64,000 nucleotides of DNA from Ceratobasidium sp. AG-K (GCA_037039685.1 JAWNGF010000001.1:7130001-7194000), one strand, 5' to 3'; positions 10,056 through 21,967 are shown, counted from the stretch's first letter. Program-made: numbers and translations. The notes: generated by a model from the sequence alone, not told the origin.

Positions 10056-13000
10056 ATGGCTCTGACGTTTTCTCGCTCGACAGCAATGGACCTGGGCCTG
10101 TCGCAATCTCATGCACTGATAGGAGTGTCCCAGGCTGGAACTGGAAAATCAGCGTCTGCCGCTGACCTTGCGGCTCTCGGAAAGGCCCGAACGCTCCTCG
10201 ACGCGCATCTCGCAAAACATGTGTCAAGGATCCCGCCGCTCGATGAGACTATCAATGGTAAGCTCAATAAACAATTCAGTTTCAAGCTAATGCGTTTTTG
10301 TAGCCTCGGCCTCGACAGACTACACCGTCGTTCCGAATGAAGCCTGGGAGCAGTTCTACCTACGAAAAGCCGCCTCGCTCCCCGATGGACTTTTCGAACA
10401 CATCGAGAGCGCAAATAACCACTCGGTCATGGGCTTGCTCCCAGAAATCAACTATGCGTGGATTGTGCTAGGCAACATGCTCCTATTGTGGGACTATGCG
10501 AACCCGAGGTGCGTTTGTTTATCGTTCCCGCGCGCTCGCTCACGCGCCACGACAGTTCCGAACTCGTGCGGTACGATCAACAGCCGAATCTGATTACGCA
10601 TGTTGGACTCGTCAAGCCCAAGCCCGGTGTCTTTGTCGATACGATCCAGCACTTGTTGGTTCTCTGCACGCCGCTCGCTGTTCAGATTATTGGTGTCGAA
10701 ATTGCGGGGCCCGAGATGAAGTTGTACGAGACGGATATTACGGTGTCGACGGATGGGATTGAGATGACGTCGGTTGTGTCATCTCTGGCGGGCAGGATTT
10801 TCATGTTGGGCGTGCAGGATGGGTTCCTCTACGAATTGGCGTACCAGGCGACGGAATCGTGGTTTACCAAAAAGTCGGCGCTCGTGAATCATTCGACGAG
10901 TGGTTATGCGAGCTTTATACCCTCCATTACGAGTCTTATTATGCCCAAACTTGATCGTGAGTTCATTCAAGTTTCAAGTCTTGTATCTTTATTGATTATT
11001 TTGTAGACCGCCTGCTTGTTATTGTTTCCGATCCAGATAGACGGTGCCTCTATGCTCTCACCGACCGCAACCACATCATCATGTATCACCTCGGCCAGGC
11101 GGAGGATACCCTCAAAATGGTCGTCGACGCACGAGACCTCCGTGGTGCCGCCCAGTCCCTCTGTCCAAGCGTTGCTCTCAACTCGGCCGCTTTCCGAATT
11201 TGTTCCCTCGTTGTTTTGCCCCCTTCCGAAGCTAGCTTTGCTGTCCTTATTGCGATCACCACTGGTGGCGCCCGGCTCTACTTCTCTCACCAACGCCGTG
11301 GCTACGGTTCGTACGGTGGCTCATCGTCTGGCTATTCCGGCCCTCCCAGTACTCTTGCACTCATCCACGTTCGACCTCCCCCCGCTCAACTTCCCCACCC
11401 CGACCAACCCTACCAAAACCCTTTGTTCGGACGCGACCACTTGCAAGGACTCCCCTCAGCTGCTGTGGGCGGAATCACTCGCGCTGCATACCGCATGGGC
11501 CTCCTAGTCGCAGTCCAGGAGCTCGAATCCGGCTCGGACAGCCTTCGCAATTCGCTTTTCGTGGCCACGCCCGACCTGGGCAAGATTGCAGCTTCAGCCA
11601 CAGTTGTTGCGAGCTCGAACGCATCCTACGGGTCCACTAGACGCCCAGTATTGAACGAGTACGCCTCGCTTACTGCTACTGGGACCAAGATTTGGGATAT
11701 TGCGGCTGTTCCGCACAACGGGAGGGATGGATCGTGGAACGAGTTGACCGCGCAGCTTGTTGAACCGCCTCGTCAATTTATTGCGCTTACCGAGGCGGGA
11801 TTGACGAGCCTGGTCAAGAAGCGGCCAATGGATGTATTGAAGGACCTCATCGAGGCTTCGAGAAAGCTAGGGGATATCCAATACGTTACCGCGTTCAAGG
11901 ATAGGTACGTCTATCACCTTGAGATCCTGACCCCCGACTGACTTGTGTATTTTAGCTATGGCGTAGACCAGTTTTGCATGATGTGCTTTGCGCTTCTCAG
12001 CTCTAATTCACATCTTATCACCGAGAACCGACCTGCCCCTAGCCTTTCGGTTTCTCGCGTCGGCCGATTCACAGACGGATTGGATGGCAGTGCAAACGTA
12101 CTTAGCAAGGACACGCTTCTCATCACGCAAAACCTATTACAGCAATTCGGCGGAAAACCAACGGCTGTCGAACGTGGTACGTCAACCCCCCTATGTTTGA
12201 CAAGCCCCTATTGAGAGGTTGTTGCAGGTATGGATGTGCACTACGAGTTCAGCGGCCGCCATGATGGATTCGCGTCGTACCTTGCTGGTTTGCTCAAGCC
12301 GATCTGGAAGTTGCCGATCACAAAGCCGGGGTAAGCAACCAATATGTCACCCACGGCGTAGCCCGCTCACGCCTTGGTCCAGACCGGGTGGCAAGCAATT
12401 GTCTAACCTCAGCGAGGACGTGCTAGTCGATATTCAGAACGATTTGAACAAGCTGAAAGACTTTGTGACGAGGTAGGAACGAGGCACCATCACATTTCAT
12501 TAAGGCTCATCATTGCTATTCTAGCCATCCTCAGGTCCTTCTTGCCGGCTCTGGAGAGTTCAACGCAACACGTGGTGGTGCTGAACAGGAGGCACTCAAG
12601 GCATGTGCTCAGGCAATTCCGGGGAATGACGTACTAACGCTTGTCCCCGCCCTGCAGGCAGAGCACACGTCCATTGCGCAACTCCAGGCGCTGCTCTTTC
12701 GCGTCATTGAAGGAATCTCATTTGTCCTGTTGCTCATTGACTATAAGTTTTCAGAGACAGTTGCCCTGTACGTGTTTCCCCCCGCATTCTTCCCCGCCCC
12801 CACTGACCCGCAATTCCAAGATGCGAGCTCCCGCTCCAGCAATCGTTGTCTAGGCTCACGTTCGATGGCTTGATGACCACCACCGAGGGCGCAGATATCG
12901 CTCGAGGGCTTATCAACAACGTCATAAATCAGCAGATTTCTCAGCAAATTAGCGTCGATGCTATTAGTGAAACCCTGCAACAGCGATGCGGCTCTTTCTG

Positions 13001-14989
13001 TTCGGCGGCAGATGTCTTGCTCTACAAGGTTAGCAAGCGCTCGTCTAGGACGTATAGGGGTAAGCTTACCCGGAATTACAGGCGCTTGAAAGTATCCGTA
13101 AAGCCAAGGAGACTAGGGACGGAAACGAGCAGCGAAGTTGCCTCAAAGAAAGCTTTAGGTTGGACTATCTATTCACTCAATTTAAACACAGCTGACACTT
13201 GGCCTCAGATTATTCCGTAAATGTACGCCAACTCTCAGCCTCGAAAAGCTGCAGGAAGTCGTCGCCGAATACCGCACGCTTCGCTATGCAAACGGCGCTG
13301 TCCAGCTACCTTTGCAGTGCGCCAAGGACTGGGACTTTGATAACCATGGTCGGGACTATTGGCAAAGCGAGCGTTTGCCGGGCGATGAACGCCGAGGCGC
13401 ATACAAGCTCCGTCGCGAGTGCTACGAATGCGTGACCGACACCTTGCGCACCTTTGACGACCTATACGAGATGAGTCAAGGCAAAGAAGATGGCTCTACT
13501 AGTACGTGATAACCAAACCTAAGCATTTCCCAATGACTAAATGTGTCTACAGGTGACGCTGAAGCCGTTCGCAAAAATGCCTACCAACTTGCTCTGGGCT
13601 CTGACGACCCCATGTTCCACGCGGAATTGTACGATTGGCTGGTGGCGCATGGCCGGACAGATGACCTGCTAGAGGTCAGTCCTCATGACCTGAACCTGAC
13701 TGGCGGATCATTCATTGTTTCCTCCTATACAGATCCGAACCCCTTACATTGAGGAACATCTCATTAGTCAAGCTCAGCGAAACGACAAGTGGGGCGAGTT
13801 GTTGTGGCAGTTCTTTGTTCACAGCGGCCAATACCTCCGCGCCGCTTACGCGCTCCAAGCACTCGCGGATTCCGAGTACGTATTTTTGCTGTATTTGGTT
13901 CTAGAACAAGTGATTAAACTTTACCCCGCGGTAGATCTGATCTGGATCTCGAGAGCCGTATCGAGCACTTGTCCCTGGCTGTTAGCAACGCGAAATCGCA
14001 CCCCAGCTCTGATTATGGTCAACATGAGACCGCTGTTGAATTCCTGACCGACCTGGAGGACAAGTTGGAGGTTGCCCAAGTCCAGCTGGAGATTGCAAAC
14101 TTGCTTTCCCGGAGATATTCCGTTCAAACAGATCCCGAATGGCGGCGCCGCTACGAGGTGCTCACTTCGCGATTGCTTGACATCTCAACCGTGAGTAAAT
14201 CTGACAAACCTAAAACGCGCGTGCTGACACGTCAGCCATTCCAGTTGTATCGCGAGTTTGCCGAGCCCGAGGATTTGCATGCGTCAAAGCTTCTCATCCT
14301 CAAGGTTGCCGACCGTCGGGATCCTCAGTTGGTATTGACTATCTGGGAGGCCATCTTTACCGAAGGTATGTCTATCCCTTGATTTTATGGACCCCGTTTC
14401 ACATTCAACCCATCAGCGGGAACCCCCCAAGCCGTTCAAGAACAAGTCTCGACGCTCGCAATGAGGTTCTTCCCTTCGGACATCGCCTTCCCTCTGGGTA
14501 AGTTTTGATTTCACGTCTGATGTGTTCATGCCGACGTACGTATTAACTCTTCCTCGCAGATATCGTGTGCAAGTTGCTTGACGAGTTTGTATGGGCCAAG
14601 CGACTTCCACCGACGTGGGCTCCGAGTGTATTGCTCAGTGGCGGAATTCCATTCGACGCCATCTTCGGCGCGCTTTTGGCTATTCACGAATCTTCGGTAC
14701 GGAGCCATTTATCAAATATTGTTTTCACGACTAACGTTGGTTGCAGGTGCCACCATACAACGACGTGGCTCGGACCAATCACGTTCTCGCTGAAATCACG
14801 GTATTGCTCGAGACATGGCTTGACGAGCAAACTCGCCCAGGCGCCGGGTCGACCCGCGGCGAGTTCCCGGTCAATTACCTGGACGAGGTGGTCTCAGAAT
14901 TTATTCTTCACGCACGGGCAACCGAGCAACAAAACGAGACGACTTCGAGATTGCTCGATATTCAAAGACGACTCCGCCGACGGTTTTAG
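10056..14989 (+). CDS. NUP170: Nucleoporin Nup155/Nup157/170
   Basis: Large inner-ring scaffold nucleoporin. Many exons join in frame from ATG at 10056 to TAG at 14987-14989. The N-terminal beta-propeller half includes STDYTVVPNEAWEQFYLRKA, LVRYDQQPNLITHVGLVKPK, GVFVDTIQHLLVLCTPLAVQ and VIVSDPDRRCLYALTDRNHI. The alpha-solenoid half includes TRGGAEQEALKA, RTLRYANGAVQLPLQC, DDPMFHAELYDWLVAHGR and EHLISQAQRNDKWGELLWQF, and ends NYLDEVVSEFILHA. The order and content fit Nup155/Nup170, a partner of the Nup93/Nic96 and Nup53 module. I estimate about 1,350 residues, the normal family size. I found no frame breaks in roughly 5 kb, which contrasts with several neighbours. A second in-frame Met lies 10 codons in (MDLGLSQSHAL). 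Confidence 0.93.
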
Positions 14990-15070
14990 TTGATACGTTT
15001 ATAATGGTACATCAGGGCTTGCATGTGTAATACAGAGGTATATATCGTTGCTATCCGTCATTCATCACTA

Positions 15071-16460
15071 TCATGGTGTGAGCTCTACGCCCATCGAAAG
15101 CATTGCCGCGAGTTCGGACTCGACTTGGGCACTAAGCTCGCTGTTGTTGTTCGAGACTCCGAGGCGCCTTTGTAAAACAATCAGTCGGTCGGCCATGTTT
15201 TCGAGTATCTTGGCTCGATGTTCAGCCGAAGTTTTTGGAATGATGCGCTCATAGTTCATCTGCATGCCATGTGTATTGCTGCTCAACAGAATCGCCAAGT
15301 CTCTAGCCTCCTCAAGGGTGCGAACCTGACAAAGCAGTCGATGAGCCTCGGCAAGATGGCGTGAAAAGACTGCGACTGACTTTCAGCCCATAGCTAACAA
15401 TCTTCTGTTCGCCTTCGTCGTCGGATTCAATCACGACGACAATCACAGTTGTCAAGAATCGAACGACTTTCATTCCCCCGAATACATTCCAATGAGCCAA
15501 CTTTCGGTGCGTCTTGGCCATGCGGACAACTAGTTGAAGTCTTGTGAATATCGCACGAGCAAGCAATCAAAATCTCAAACTCACTGGCTCTGGACGCATA
15601 CATGCCGGTTTCTAGCGTGGCAATTGCCGGTCCCAAATCAACCCATCGTCGATCCTCGACGGATAGCTGATACAGTGTGATTTCATACTGTTCCTTGTAC
15701 TGTAAATCACCTATAAAAGAATTCAGCCCACAATCGTGATTCATCCAAAACGGCGACTCACGTAACCCACCATCCCCATCAAGGTCAAACAAACCACCAG
15801 CAATTGTCTGGTTCTCAACCATACTCGTATCGATGTCCATAACTTTCCACGTTGGATCGTCGTATATATGCGCTTGGTCCTTGCATTGGGCGGCAGCACG
15901 CAGGTCAAGTACAGTCTGGTCTTTAGTTCCCGCAACCTCACCGGCATTCGAGGTGGGATGATTAGAGCGATCTCGAAGTGGCCTAGTTTTGCGTCGAGGG
16001 GTGCTACATGCCGCCCGAGAACGTGTATTTTCGGAAGGAGGGGACGCTTGAGATCGAAGGAGCTATAGAGTCCATGATTGGCAAAGCTCAGATACATTCA
16101 TCGTCACGTATCGCAATCGAACGCACCATACCAACGAATAAGAGACAACGTAGTGGGAACGAACGGTTTGGGGCGCTCAGTCAGCCGCACACGCTGCCTT
16201 TGAAGAGGTGCAGCTCGGCCCAATGCAACTTTCGAACAAAGACATCCAAGTGCCACGTTCTCGAAACCTGTGCGCACTCTCGTAGCCTTTGATCGACCAA
16301 GGCTTGTTATGGAGTCTGCGTCCTATTTGCAGCAGGGAACAAGGGGCAACGCGTGGTACACGGTCACGTGGAAGTTGTTGAGCCGTCCCAGTGTCAATTG
16401 CTCCACGACACCTTCGATATTCGAGCGACTTGTAAATGGAGTGGCCTACGAAACGTGTCA
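15071..16460 (-). CDS. Unrecognised conserved-looking protein, 5' end unresolved
   Basis: Stop at 15071-15073. Reading upstream, exons join in frame. The last exon ends NNNSELSAQVESELAAMLSM. It is preceded by WNVFGGMKVVRFLTTVIVVV, then LQYKEQYEITLYQLSVEDRR, then HIYDDPTWKVMDIDTSMVEN, then FDLKRPLLPKIHVLGRHVAP. Upstream again, splices of about 45 and 40 bases (near 16059-16103 and 16322-16363) connect GFENVALGCLCSKVALGRAA and SNIEGVVEQLTLGRLNNFHV. The first exon is not settled; an acceptor near 16448 suggests more coding sequence towards 16600. The product is at least 330 residues, mixed alpha/beta, with no signal peptide or membrane span that I can see. I do not recognise the family. It lies just downstream of, and on the same strand as, the RING-CH gene. 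Confidence 0.55.
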
Positions 16461-16679
16461 CAGCTTGCGCGAAACTCTGCTTTGCTAGAAGATCCTCCCT
16501 TCAACCCATGCCCTATTGCTGATTACGTTTGTTTTCATTCTCGTTTTGTCCTAGCCACACGCGCAGTACTGCCGACAAATTGTGGTGCTTTGACCAACAC
16601 TACATGGTGAAGAGCGATGCCGGGAACGCAAACAAAGGCCAAAGTGCGGTATTGTACAAATTAATTATCTCGTGACCTG

Positions 16680-18330
16680 TCACCAATCACCCAAAAAGAT
16701 TCCTCGCTGGTGACCGACGACTGGCACACCCTGCTGTGGCCCCACCTGCATCATTTGCCCCAGTGCGTCACGCGTCCAATTTCGCATAGCATGCCATGAT
16801 TGGACGAAAGCCATTGCAAGCCATCCAAATACCATGCCGGGCAAAAGGCGGTATGGGATGGAACGTAGTTGTGCAGGAAGTTCGCGTGCGACGCGTTTGA
16901 GGTATGGACCCCACGGCTCTGGTTCAGCCACTTCGTCGGCTTGGCCAACTTCGAGGATGGCAGTCTCTGCGCGTCGAAGCAATAGTTGGGCTATATGCCG
17001 CGTGAGCTTATAGACAAGCCACACAGCTCTGAATCTGTGGTCGGTCTAATGAAACGAGATCACTGATTATATGCGCACCTAACAACCCCTATGACGATGA
17101 AAATAACAACAACTATGCTTGCTGTGTCGCTCGCCGCCCCTCTTCCACGTTGTCCACGATTCCAGTTGCCCCCAAACAACCTCAGTGGAGCAAATAACCC
17201 GAAGGAAAATACCAGGTTCAAAAACGACAGGATACCGACAACCCCAAGACCTGTCGTGAACCTATACACAAATCCGCGTAGCAATCGGGTAAATCGAGAT
17301 GGAGGCCGCGATTTGCGTCTGGCTGATTTCTGACGTTGCTTCCCGGCATTTTGCGCGACCTTGACTGTGCTCTTGAATCCTTTGCCTGAAGTACGAACCC
17401 GCTCATACTTGTTCTCGTCGAGAATATCATCGTCGGCCTCTTGTTCGTCTTCGTCTCTCCTCCAAAACTCGTATTCGTGTTCGGCATTGGATATATCGCT
17501 AAACGTGCGAACAGCGAACTTGAAAACGTCCTTGGCCGTGTCCCAAGAATACGTATAGTAATCAAACGGTGAGATTACGACACCCCCAAAGCTGAAAAAC
17601 GAATCGCTGTCCCTCACTCGTTGGTTTGTCATAATCGGCTCGTTCAGGGATTCGACGTCGGGAATAAAATAGGTCGCCAGGAACGAGGAGAGGAAAACGA
17701 TAATCGTGAAAAGGATGACGGACGCCGAACTTAGAATTACTAGCGTGAAACGTGTCACTATGTAATCCATTCTCGCAACTGGGATCACTCACCTGGCGAA
17801 GTGGCCAATCCCAACGCACGCGTTCGTGCAAACGCATATCGAAATCCGCACTGCGGGCAAGACCAAAATGCGCTTCGGCTTTGGGACAACGTGCGCCATT
17901 GCTTCAAGCAGTTCACATGCACATACTATGCCCATATCAGTATTGAGTTGCTGAATGGCTCGGGAATACATACCCGGATAGAGCCGCGACAATGGCACGG
18001 ACTAATCAATCGACCGAGCTCTGCCTCTTCCTCTGCGCCCGCAAGACATATCCGGCACTGCTTTTCTTCGGGCGTCCTCGCGTCTCCCGCCTCGGGTGGC
18101 GGTGACTCGAGTGGCGGAGGGCTATCTGACTCGGGAGCGCGCCCTAGGCCGTTATCGCTTTGTTGTGCGCTAGGCCCATCACCCTCTTCATCCGATGTCG
18201 AAGGGTCCGAGGAGGCGATACTGTCACTGCTCCCAACGACGTCAGGTGGATACCGCCTTGACCTAATTGCAGCGTCACCGATAACATGCTGCTCGATGGC
18301 TGAACTTGAGCCGGCCGGGTTTTCGTCCAT
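16680..18330 (-). CDS. RING-CH (MARCH-type) membrane E3 ubiquitin ligase
   Basis: Four exons (18330-17974, 17925-17793, 17757-17079, 17034-16680) give 507 residues. Residues about 90-165 form a C4HC3 RING-CH domain: CRICLAG, then ISPCHCRGSIRYVHVNCLKQW and WSCPQCGFRY. This is the fold of membrane-bound ligases that transfer ubiquitin from E2 enzymes. A hydrophobic span follows directly (FTLVILSSASVILFTIIVFL); two more lie later (GLGVVGILSFLNLVFSFGLF and ASIVVVIFIVIGVV), with a basic and acidic loop between. It is much smaller than Doa10 and closer to MARCH proteins of endomembranes; the substrate is unknown. The splice between exons 2 and 3 removes only 35 bases (17792-17758), near the lower limit for fungal introns. 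The acidic Ser/Pro-rich N-terminus is probably disordered and cytosolic. Confidence 0.87.
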
Positions 18331-18540
18331 CGTGACCCGCGTTCAATAAATCAAAAGAAATGAGGCAATCGCAATTCGGGTCGAACGTAACAACGTTCGT
18401 CTGATGACCTCTTCTATCTACCCCGCCTTTTGTCATATCACGTGCACAGGGTTCCCCGGGCCTCCAGAAACGCCCCAGGTCTTAAACCGCCATTCCCCTC
18501 TCTCGAGTCAACACCGACCTTTCCCCACGGGTTTATCGCG

Positions 18541-18549
18541 TATATATAG
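18541..18549 (+). promoter_or_regulatory. TATA-like box upstream of the small gene at 18611
   Basis: TATATATAG lies about 65 bases before the ATG at 18611, between two divergent genes. The position suits a core promoter, but there is no start-site evidence. Confidence 0.4.
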
Positions 18550-18610
18550 TCCTATCCCACTGCCCATCCTCTCTCCAGCCTCTCTTCGTTCTCCCACATA
18601 CCCTCTTATC

Positions 18611-19206
18611 ATGTCCGTTGATACCAAGGTCCAGACTGCCTTTGAGCACGAGCGCTGGCTGGCTCACAAGTCGGCTGACCGACGCAAGGGAAAACGCGTC
18701 CCGCGTTGCGCCTGCTCCTACTGCGTCGATGGCCGGATCCCTTCTAGCCGCGGTGGCAATGGCCGACTCAACATCCGCGTCGACGACTCGGACGTCCATA
18801 GCCTTTCGCTCGGAAGCATGGACGTCGAGGACGAGGTCCTTATCGAGGCCTATACGGCCTCCACTCACAGGCCAACGCGCTCGGGCATTCGCTCGAACGA
18901 GGTGCCGCTCAGCGCTTTGATCCGCGAGCCCCGTCGCCGTAAAGGTATTTTACCCCTTTTTTCACCCGCCCCGCGCCTTGTTGACACGCTTTTGCAGTTG
19001 ATTTACTTGACGACTTTGAGATCATTCGCCCTACTCGGGCTGTACTCGCCCTCGATGACGATGGGTTCACTGTTTCGAACCGCCACGTTGGCCGGGACGA
19101 GCTCGATGACTGGGAAGACGTCGGACTGACCTCGGAGTCCAAGGCCCCAGCCAAGCTTGTTGCTACTAGCGCACGCTCCTACGCAGAGGTCTTGAACAAG
19201 GCCTAG
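18611..19206 (+). CDS. Small orphan protein, 180 residues
   Basis: Two exons (18611-18944 and 18998-19206) join in frame. The N-terminal half is charged and Arg/Ser-rich with a compact Cys cluster (RCACSYC, residues about 33-39). The C-terminal half is acidic with a possible short structured strand (PTRAVLALDDDGFTVSNRHV) and ends SYAEVLNKA. I know no family for it. The Cys-x-Cys-x2-Cys group could bind metal, but a fourth ligand is not obvious. It shares a 280-base region with the divergent RING-CH gene. An earlier in-frame ATG at 18404 would add a Pro-rich leader spanning the TATA-like box, so I prefer 18611. Confidence 0.7.
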
Positions 19207-19426
19207 GCGCTTTCATTTGGTTTTGAGAACGGACATGGCTCTTTTCGTATGCTCATTGGCGCGTCTCTATACCTAGTACTTAGTCCTTACTTGCGCTATA
19301 ATTGTCTCGTTCTTAATTAAACTAGATGCCGTTTTGCATTGTGACATTTGCGTTGCTGAATGACTCGGGAGGGCGAGCTAGCTCCGAGTCTGAAACCAGG
19401 GGTGATGTCAACAAGACAAATACCAT

Positions 19427-19431
19427 AAAAA
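19427..19431 (-). terminator. Pol III terminator of tRNA-Thr
   Basis: A run of five T on the minus strand begins four bases after the discriminator base of the tRNA at 19435, as expected for RNA polymerase III termination. Confidence 0.75.
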
Positions 19432-19434
19432 GAA

Positions 19435-19558
19435 TGCCCACACACAGGATTGAACTATGGACCTTTGCATATCATGTCGGTGCTTGTGTAATCTTTCCCC
19501 CTTGGAGTAAAACCCCACACTTTACAAGTGCAACGCTCTACCACTGAGCTATACGGGC
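19435..19558 (-). tRNA. tRNA-Thr(UGU) with a 52-base intron
   Basis: Cloverleaf drawn by eye on the minus strand. The acceptor stem GCCCGTA pairs with TGTGGGC (two G-U pairs). The D-arm is GCTC-AGTGGTA-GAGC. The anticodon stem TTGCA pairs with TGCAA, the loop is CTTGTA+A with anticodon TGT, the variable loop is AGGTC, and the T-arm is CATAG-TTCAATC-CTGTG. The discriminator base is A. Removing 52 bases after position 37 leaves a 72-base tRNA. The intron contains TTACACAAG, which can pair with the anticodon loop as in other eukaryotic pre-tRNAs. A box A-like GGTAGAGCG and box B-like GGTCCATAGTTCAATCC are present. Reading the anticodon as GTA (Tyr) gives a poorer stem. Confidence 0.92.
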
Positions 19559-20109
19559 TTTCTCCGGCCCGAGTTATCGTGCGTGGTTGTCCGGAGCGAT
19601 AGGCACTTGTCCCGGCGTGAGAATCGGACAGACACTTCTATGCCAGCGGAAAGCCCTTGCAGACAAGCCAACGTGGCCGGTTTGGGCCGGATCGTCATGA
19701 ATACAGAATCTGACGCGCTCGTCAATCATCCCGGCAGGAGTGGCGAGCGCGTCATGGCTCCACCGGGTGATAAGCAGACCGCAGCTGTGATGGACGTCGG
19801 TGAGAAGTTGGTTTGATAATGGGAGTTTACCAGCGAAAACGACTCATGACGCTCATCAATAGCCTATACCAGAGCCATCGTCTTCAGAGTCTTCACTCGT
19901 GCATACACAATCCAAACATAGATTCATATAAAGGTTTAGAGCTTAGATACAAGATTTCCGTTCAGAACGAGGCGGACCGGATCCAAGGCTACAAACAACA
20001 GGCACAGACAAAAGGGGTGAGACAATAAACAGGCAAGGTCTTATGCACCTATGAAACAATACGCAGGCAAGAGGAGGTGCATAGGAGGCTCTTTATATAG
20101 GCTTCGGAT
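19559..20109. other. Intergenic between tRNA-Thr and histone H3
   Basis: Contains the upstream region of the tRNA gene and the 3' region of the H3 gene. Only short, motif-free frames are present. Confidence 0.5.
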
Positions 20110-20894
20110 TTAAGAGCGCTCTCCGCGGAGACGGCGGGCGAGAGCGAGGTCCTTGGGTTGACTATAGGAGGAATGGTGAGCGGGGCACGATCCGTTGAGC
20201 TACGGACATACATAGTGACACGCTTGGCGTGGATGGCGGCCAAGTTGGTATCCTCGAACAAGGACACGAGATAGGCTAAAGCACGGATCAATATGGGTCG
20301 AGTGAAGCCAAGTGGATGACTCACCTTCGCTAGCCTCCTGAAGGGCAAGGACAGCCGACGACTGGAAGCGCAAGTCAGTCTTGAAGTCCTGGGCAATCTC
20401 ACGGACGAGGCGCTGGAAGGGGAGCTTGCGGATGAGCAACTCGGTGCTCTTCTGGTAGCGACGGATTTCACGGAGAGCGACGGTACCGGGGCGGAAACGA
20501 TGAGGCTTCTTGACACCACCAGTGGTCTGGGGCGCACTCTTGCGGGCCTGCTTGGTAGCGAGCTGCTTGCGGGGGGCCTTGCCTCCGGTGGACTTGCGAG
20601 CGGTTTGCTGTTATCGGTCAATGTTTGTACATTTCCAAATTTGGAAGGGCGGGATTTGTGTGGCAACAGCGGGGCGGGTGATGGCGGCGGATCCAGATCG
20701 GGTGCGCACACGTCGTAGGTAGTGGCGGGACGATGCGGATCATGTCGGGAGAGCGCCGGAAGCAATAAGCGATCTCATCAGTATGCCAGCTTGACGATGA
20801 CGACGGGACAAGCCACGACTGCGACGGCCACGATGGCAGTAGCAGTCGTAACTATAATGTGCATAGATGGACTACTGACCTTGGTGCGAGCCAT
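20110..20894 (-). CDS. H3: Histone H3
   Basis: Core nucleosomal histone. Four exons (20894-20880, 20607-20325, 20275-20212, 20161-20110) give 137 codons plus stop. The first exon encodes only MARTK. Then follow [40 protein letters not shown], the histone-fold helices to [14 protein letters not shown], and [19 protein letters not shown]4, K9, K14, K18, K23, K27 and K36 contexts are present, but the tail reads [17 protein letters not shown]: Gln at the usual Ala24, and one extra residue between K27 and the GGVKK of K36 relative to animal and plant H3. All junctions keep frame. The 272-base first intron (20608-20879) is long for this window. No partner H4 gene is adjacent. Confidence 0.95.
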
Positions 20895-21425
20895 TGTGAG
20901 AGTTTCTAGGTGGATTTACGAGCGAAAAACGACGCTTGGGCTTGGGGTGTATGTTACGGGGGTAAAAGCTGGTGGTAGTTGAGAGCAAGAGACAGAGCTC
21001 CGTATTTCGAACAATTCTAGCGTTGTCTACACAAGCCCACTCCCACTGCTGCCTGGTCTGTGCGACCCAATCAGCTCAGCTCCGGCGCTTGCTATATTCT
21101 GCCGGTCACTGCCACCGACTTGGTCGCCAGGCTGCCTCGGCTGCCTGTTTTCTTTTCGCGACTTTCGTACGTCGACTCGGGAACAGTTTGTCTGTATGCA
21201 CCAGCGTCGACACTGACGGTGCATACACGTTCATCGCATACATGCACCCTGAACATCGCCCAGAGCGCCCAAGCCACGGCAAAACAAAGGACAATTGGCA
21301 CTTTGATCGATGGGCTTCGACACCCACACGCCTCCGTCCCTCGTTTTCTTTCCTTCGTTTTCCTGTGTGATGATATATACCTGCCGTGTCCGACCGGACT
21401 CCAAGTCCCAAGCCCCTCCGTAGCC
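20895..21425. other. Divergent intergenic region between H3 and the orphan at 21426
   Basis: Upstream regions of two divergent genes. A TATA-like ATGATATATAC lies near 21370, about 55 bases before the ATG at 21426. No gene seen. Confidence 0.45.
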
Positions 21426-21967
21426 ATGTCCCGTCCATCTGCGTCCTTGTTGACCGTCAAGGGGTTTGGCCTTACCTTTAACGACCTCACTGCCTTTACC
21501 AATCAATTTCTGGCTTCGCCGACTACTCCCGTCCGGGACGTTCCGAGTGCAAGCGAGAATAGGGCAAGTCCACTCATACCTTCTTCTATATCGATACTTA
21601 CCATCTCCTATCAACCGAACGCGAACAGAGCCTATCCCATGCACGCACAACTAGCTCGTTCATCCTTCCCGAACCAAATCCGCCCCAAGAGCGAGGGTAT
21701 CGGCACCGATACTCGAGCTCGTCCACGAGCAGCAATGGATCCTCACGCTCATCCTATGCCCCCTTGTCACCAACTTCCTATTCCCGGTCGAGTTCTTACG
21801 CACCGACATCTCCCCGAACGCACACCTCGTCCCAGTTCATAGACCACCGCCCTCGACGGTTGACACAACGCGAGCGTGCCGAGCTCGCGCACTACACGGC
21901 GCCCGAGATGGACATCGCCGACATGGTCGGCATCTATGGTGACATGAATTTTGAGCCACTTCGATAA
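21426..21967 (+). CDS. Orphan Ser-rich protein, 158 residues
   Basis: Exon 1 (21426-21563) begins MSRPSASLLTVKGFGLTFND; exon 2 (21629-21967) is Ser/Tyr/Pro-rich and ends MDIADMVGIYGDMNFEPLR. The intron has a GC-AG border (GCAAGT donor) and keeps frame. The ends look more conserved than the low-complexity middle. The short C-terminal block (residues about 125-158) resembles a linear interaction motif. I do not recognise it. An unspliced reading that runs through the intron would lose this C-terminus. Confidence 0.65.

Noticed and set aside
18404..18610. Upstream in-frame start for the gene at 18611
   Set aside because: Would translate the TATA-like box region into a Pro-rich leader without conservation signs.
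19435..19558. tRNA-Tyr(GUA) reading of the tRNA
   Set aside because: Requires a weaker anticodon stem; the Thr(UGU) fold pairs fully and places the intron after position 37.
21060..21842. 260-codon plus-strand frame over the orphan at 21426
   Set aside because: Runs through the GC-AG intron and loses the conserved-looking C-terminus; the spliced model is better.
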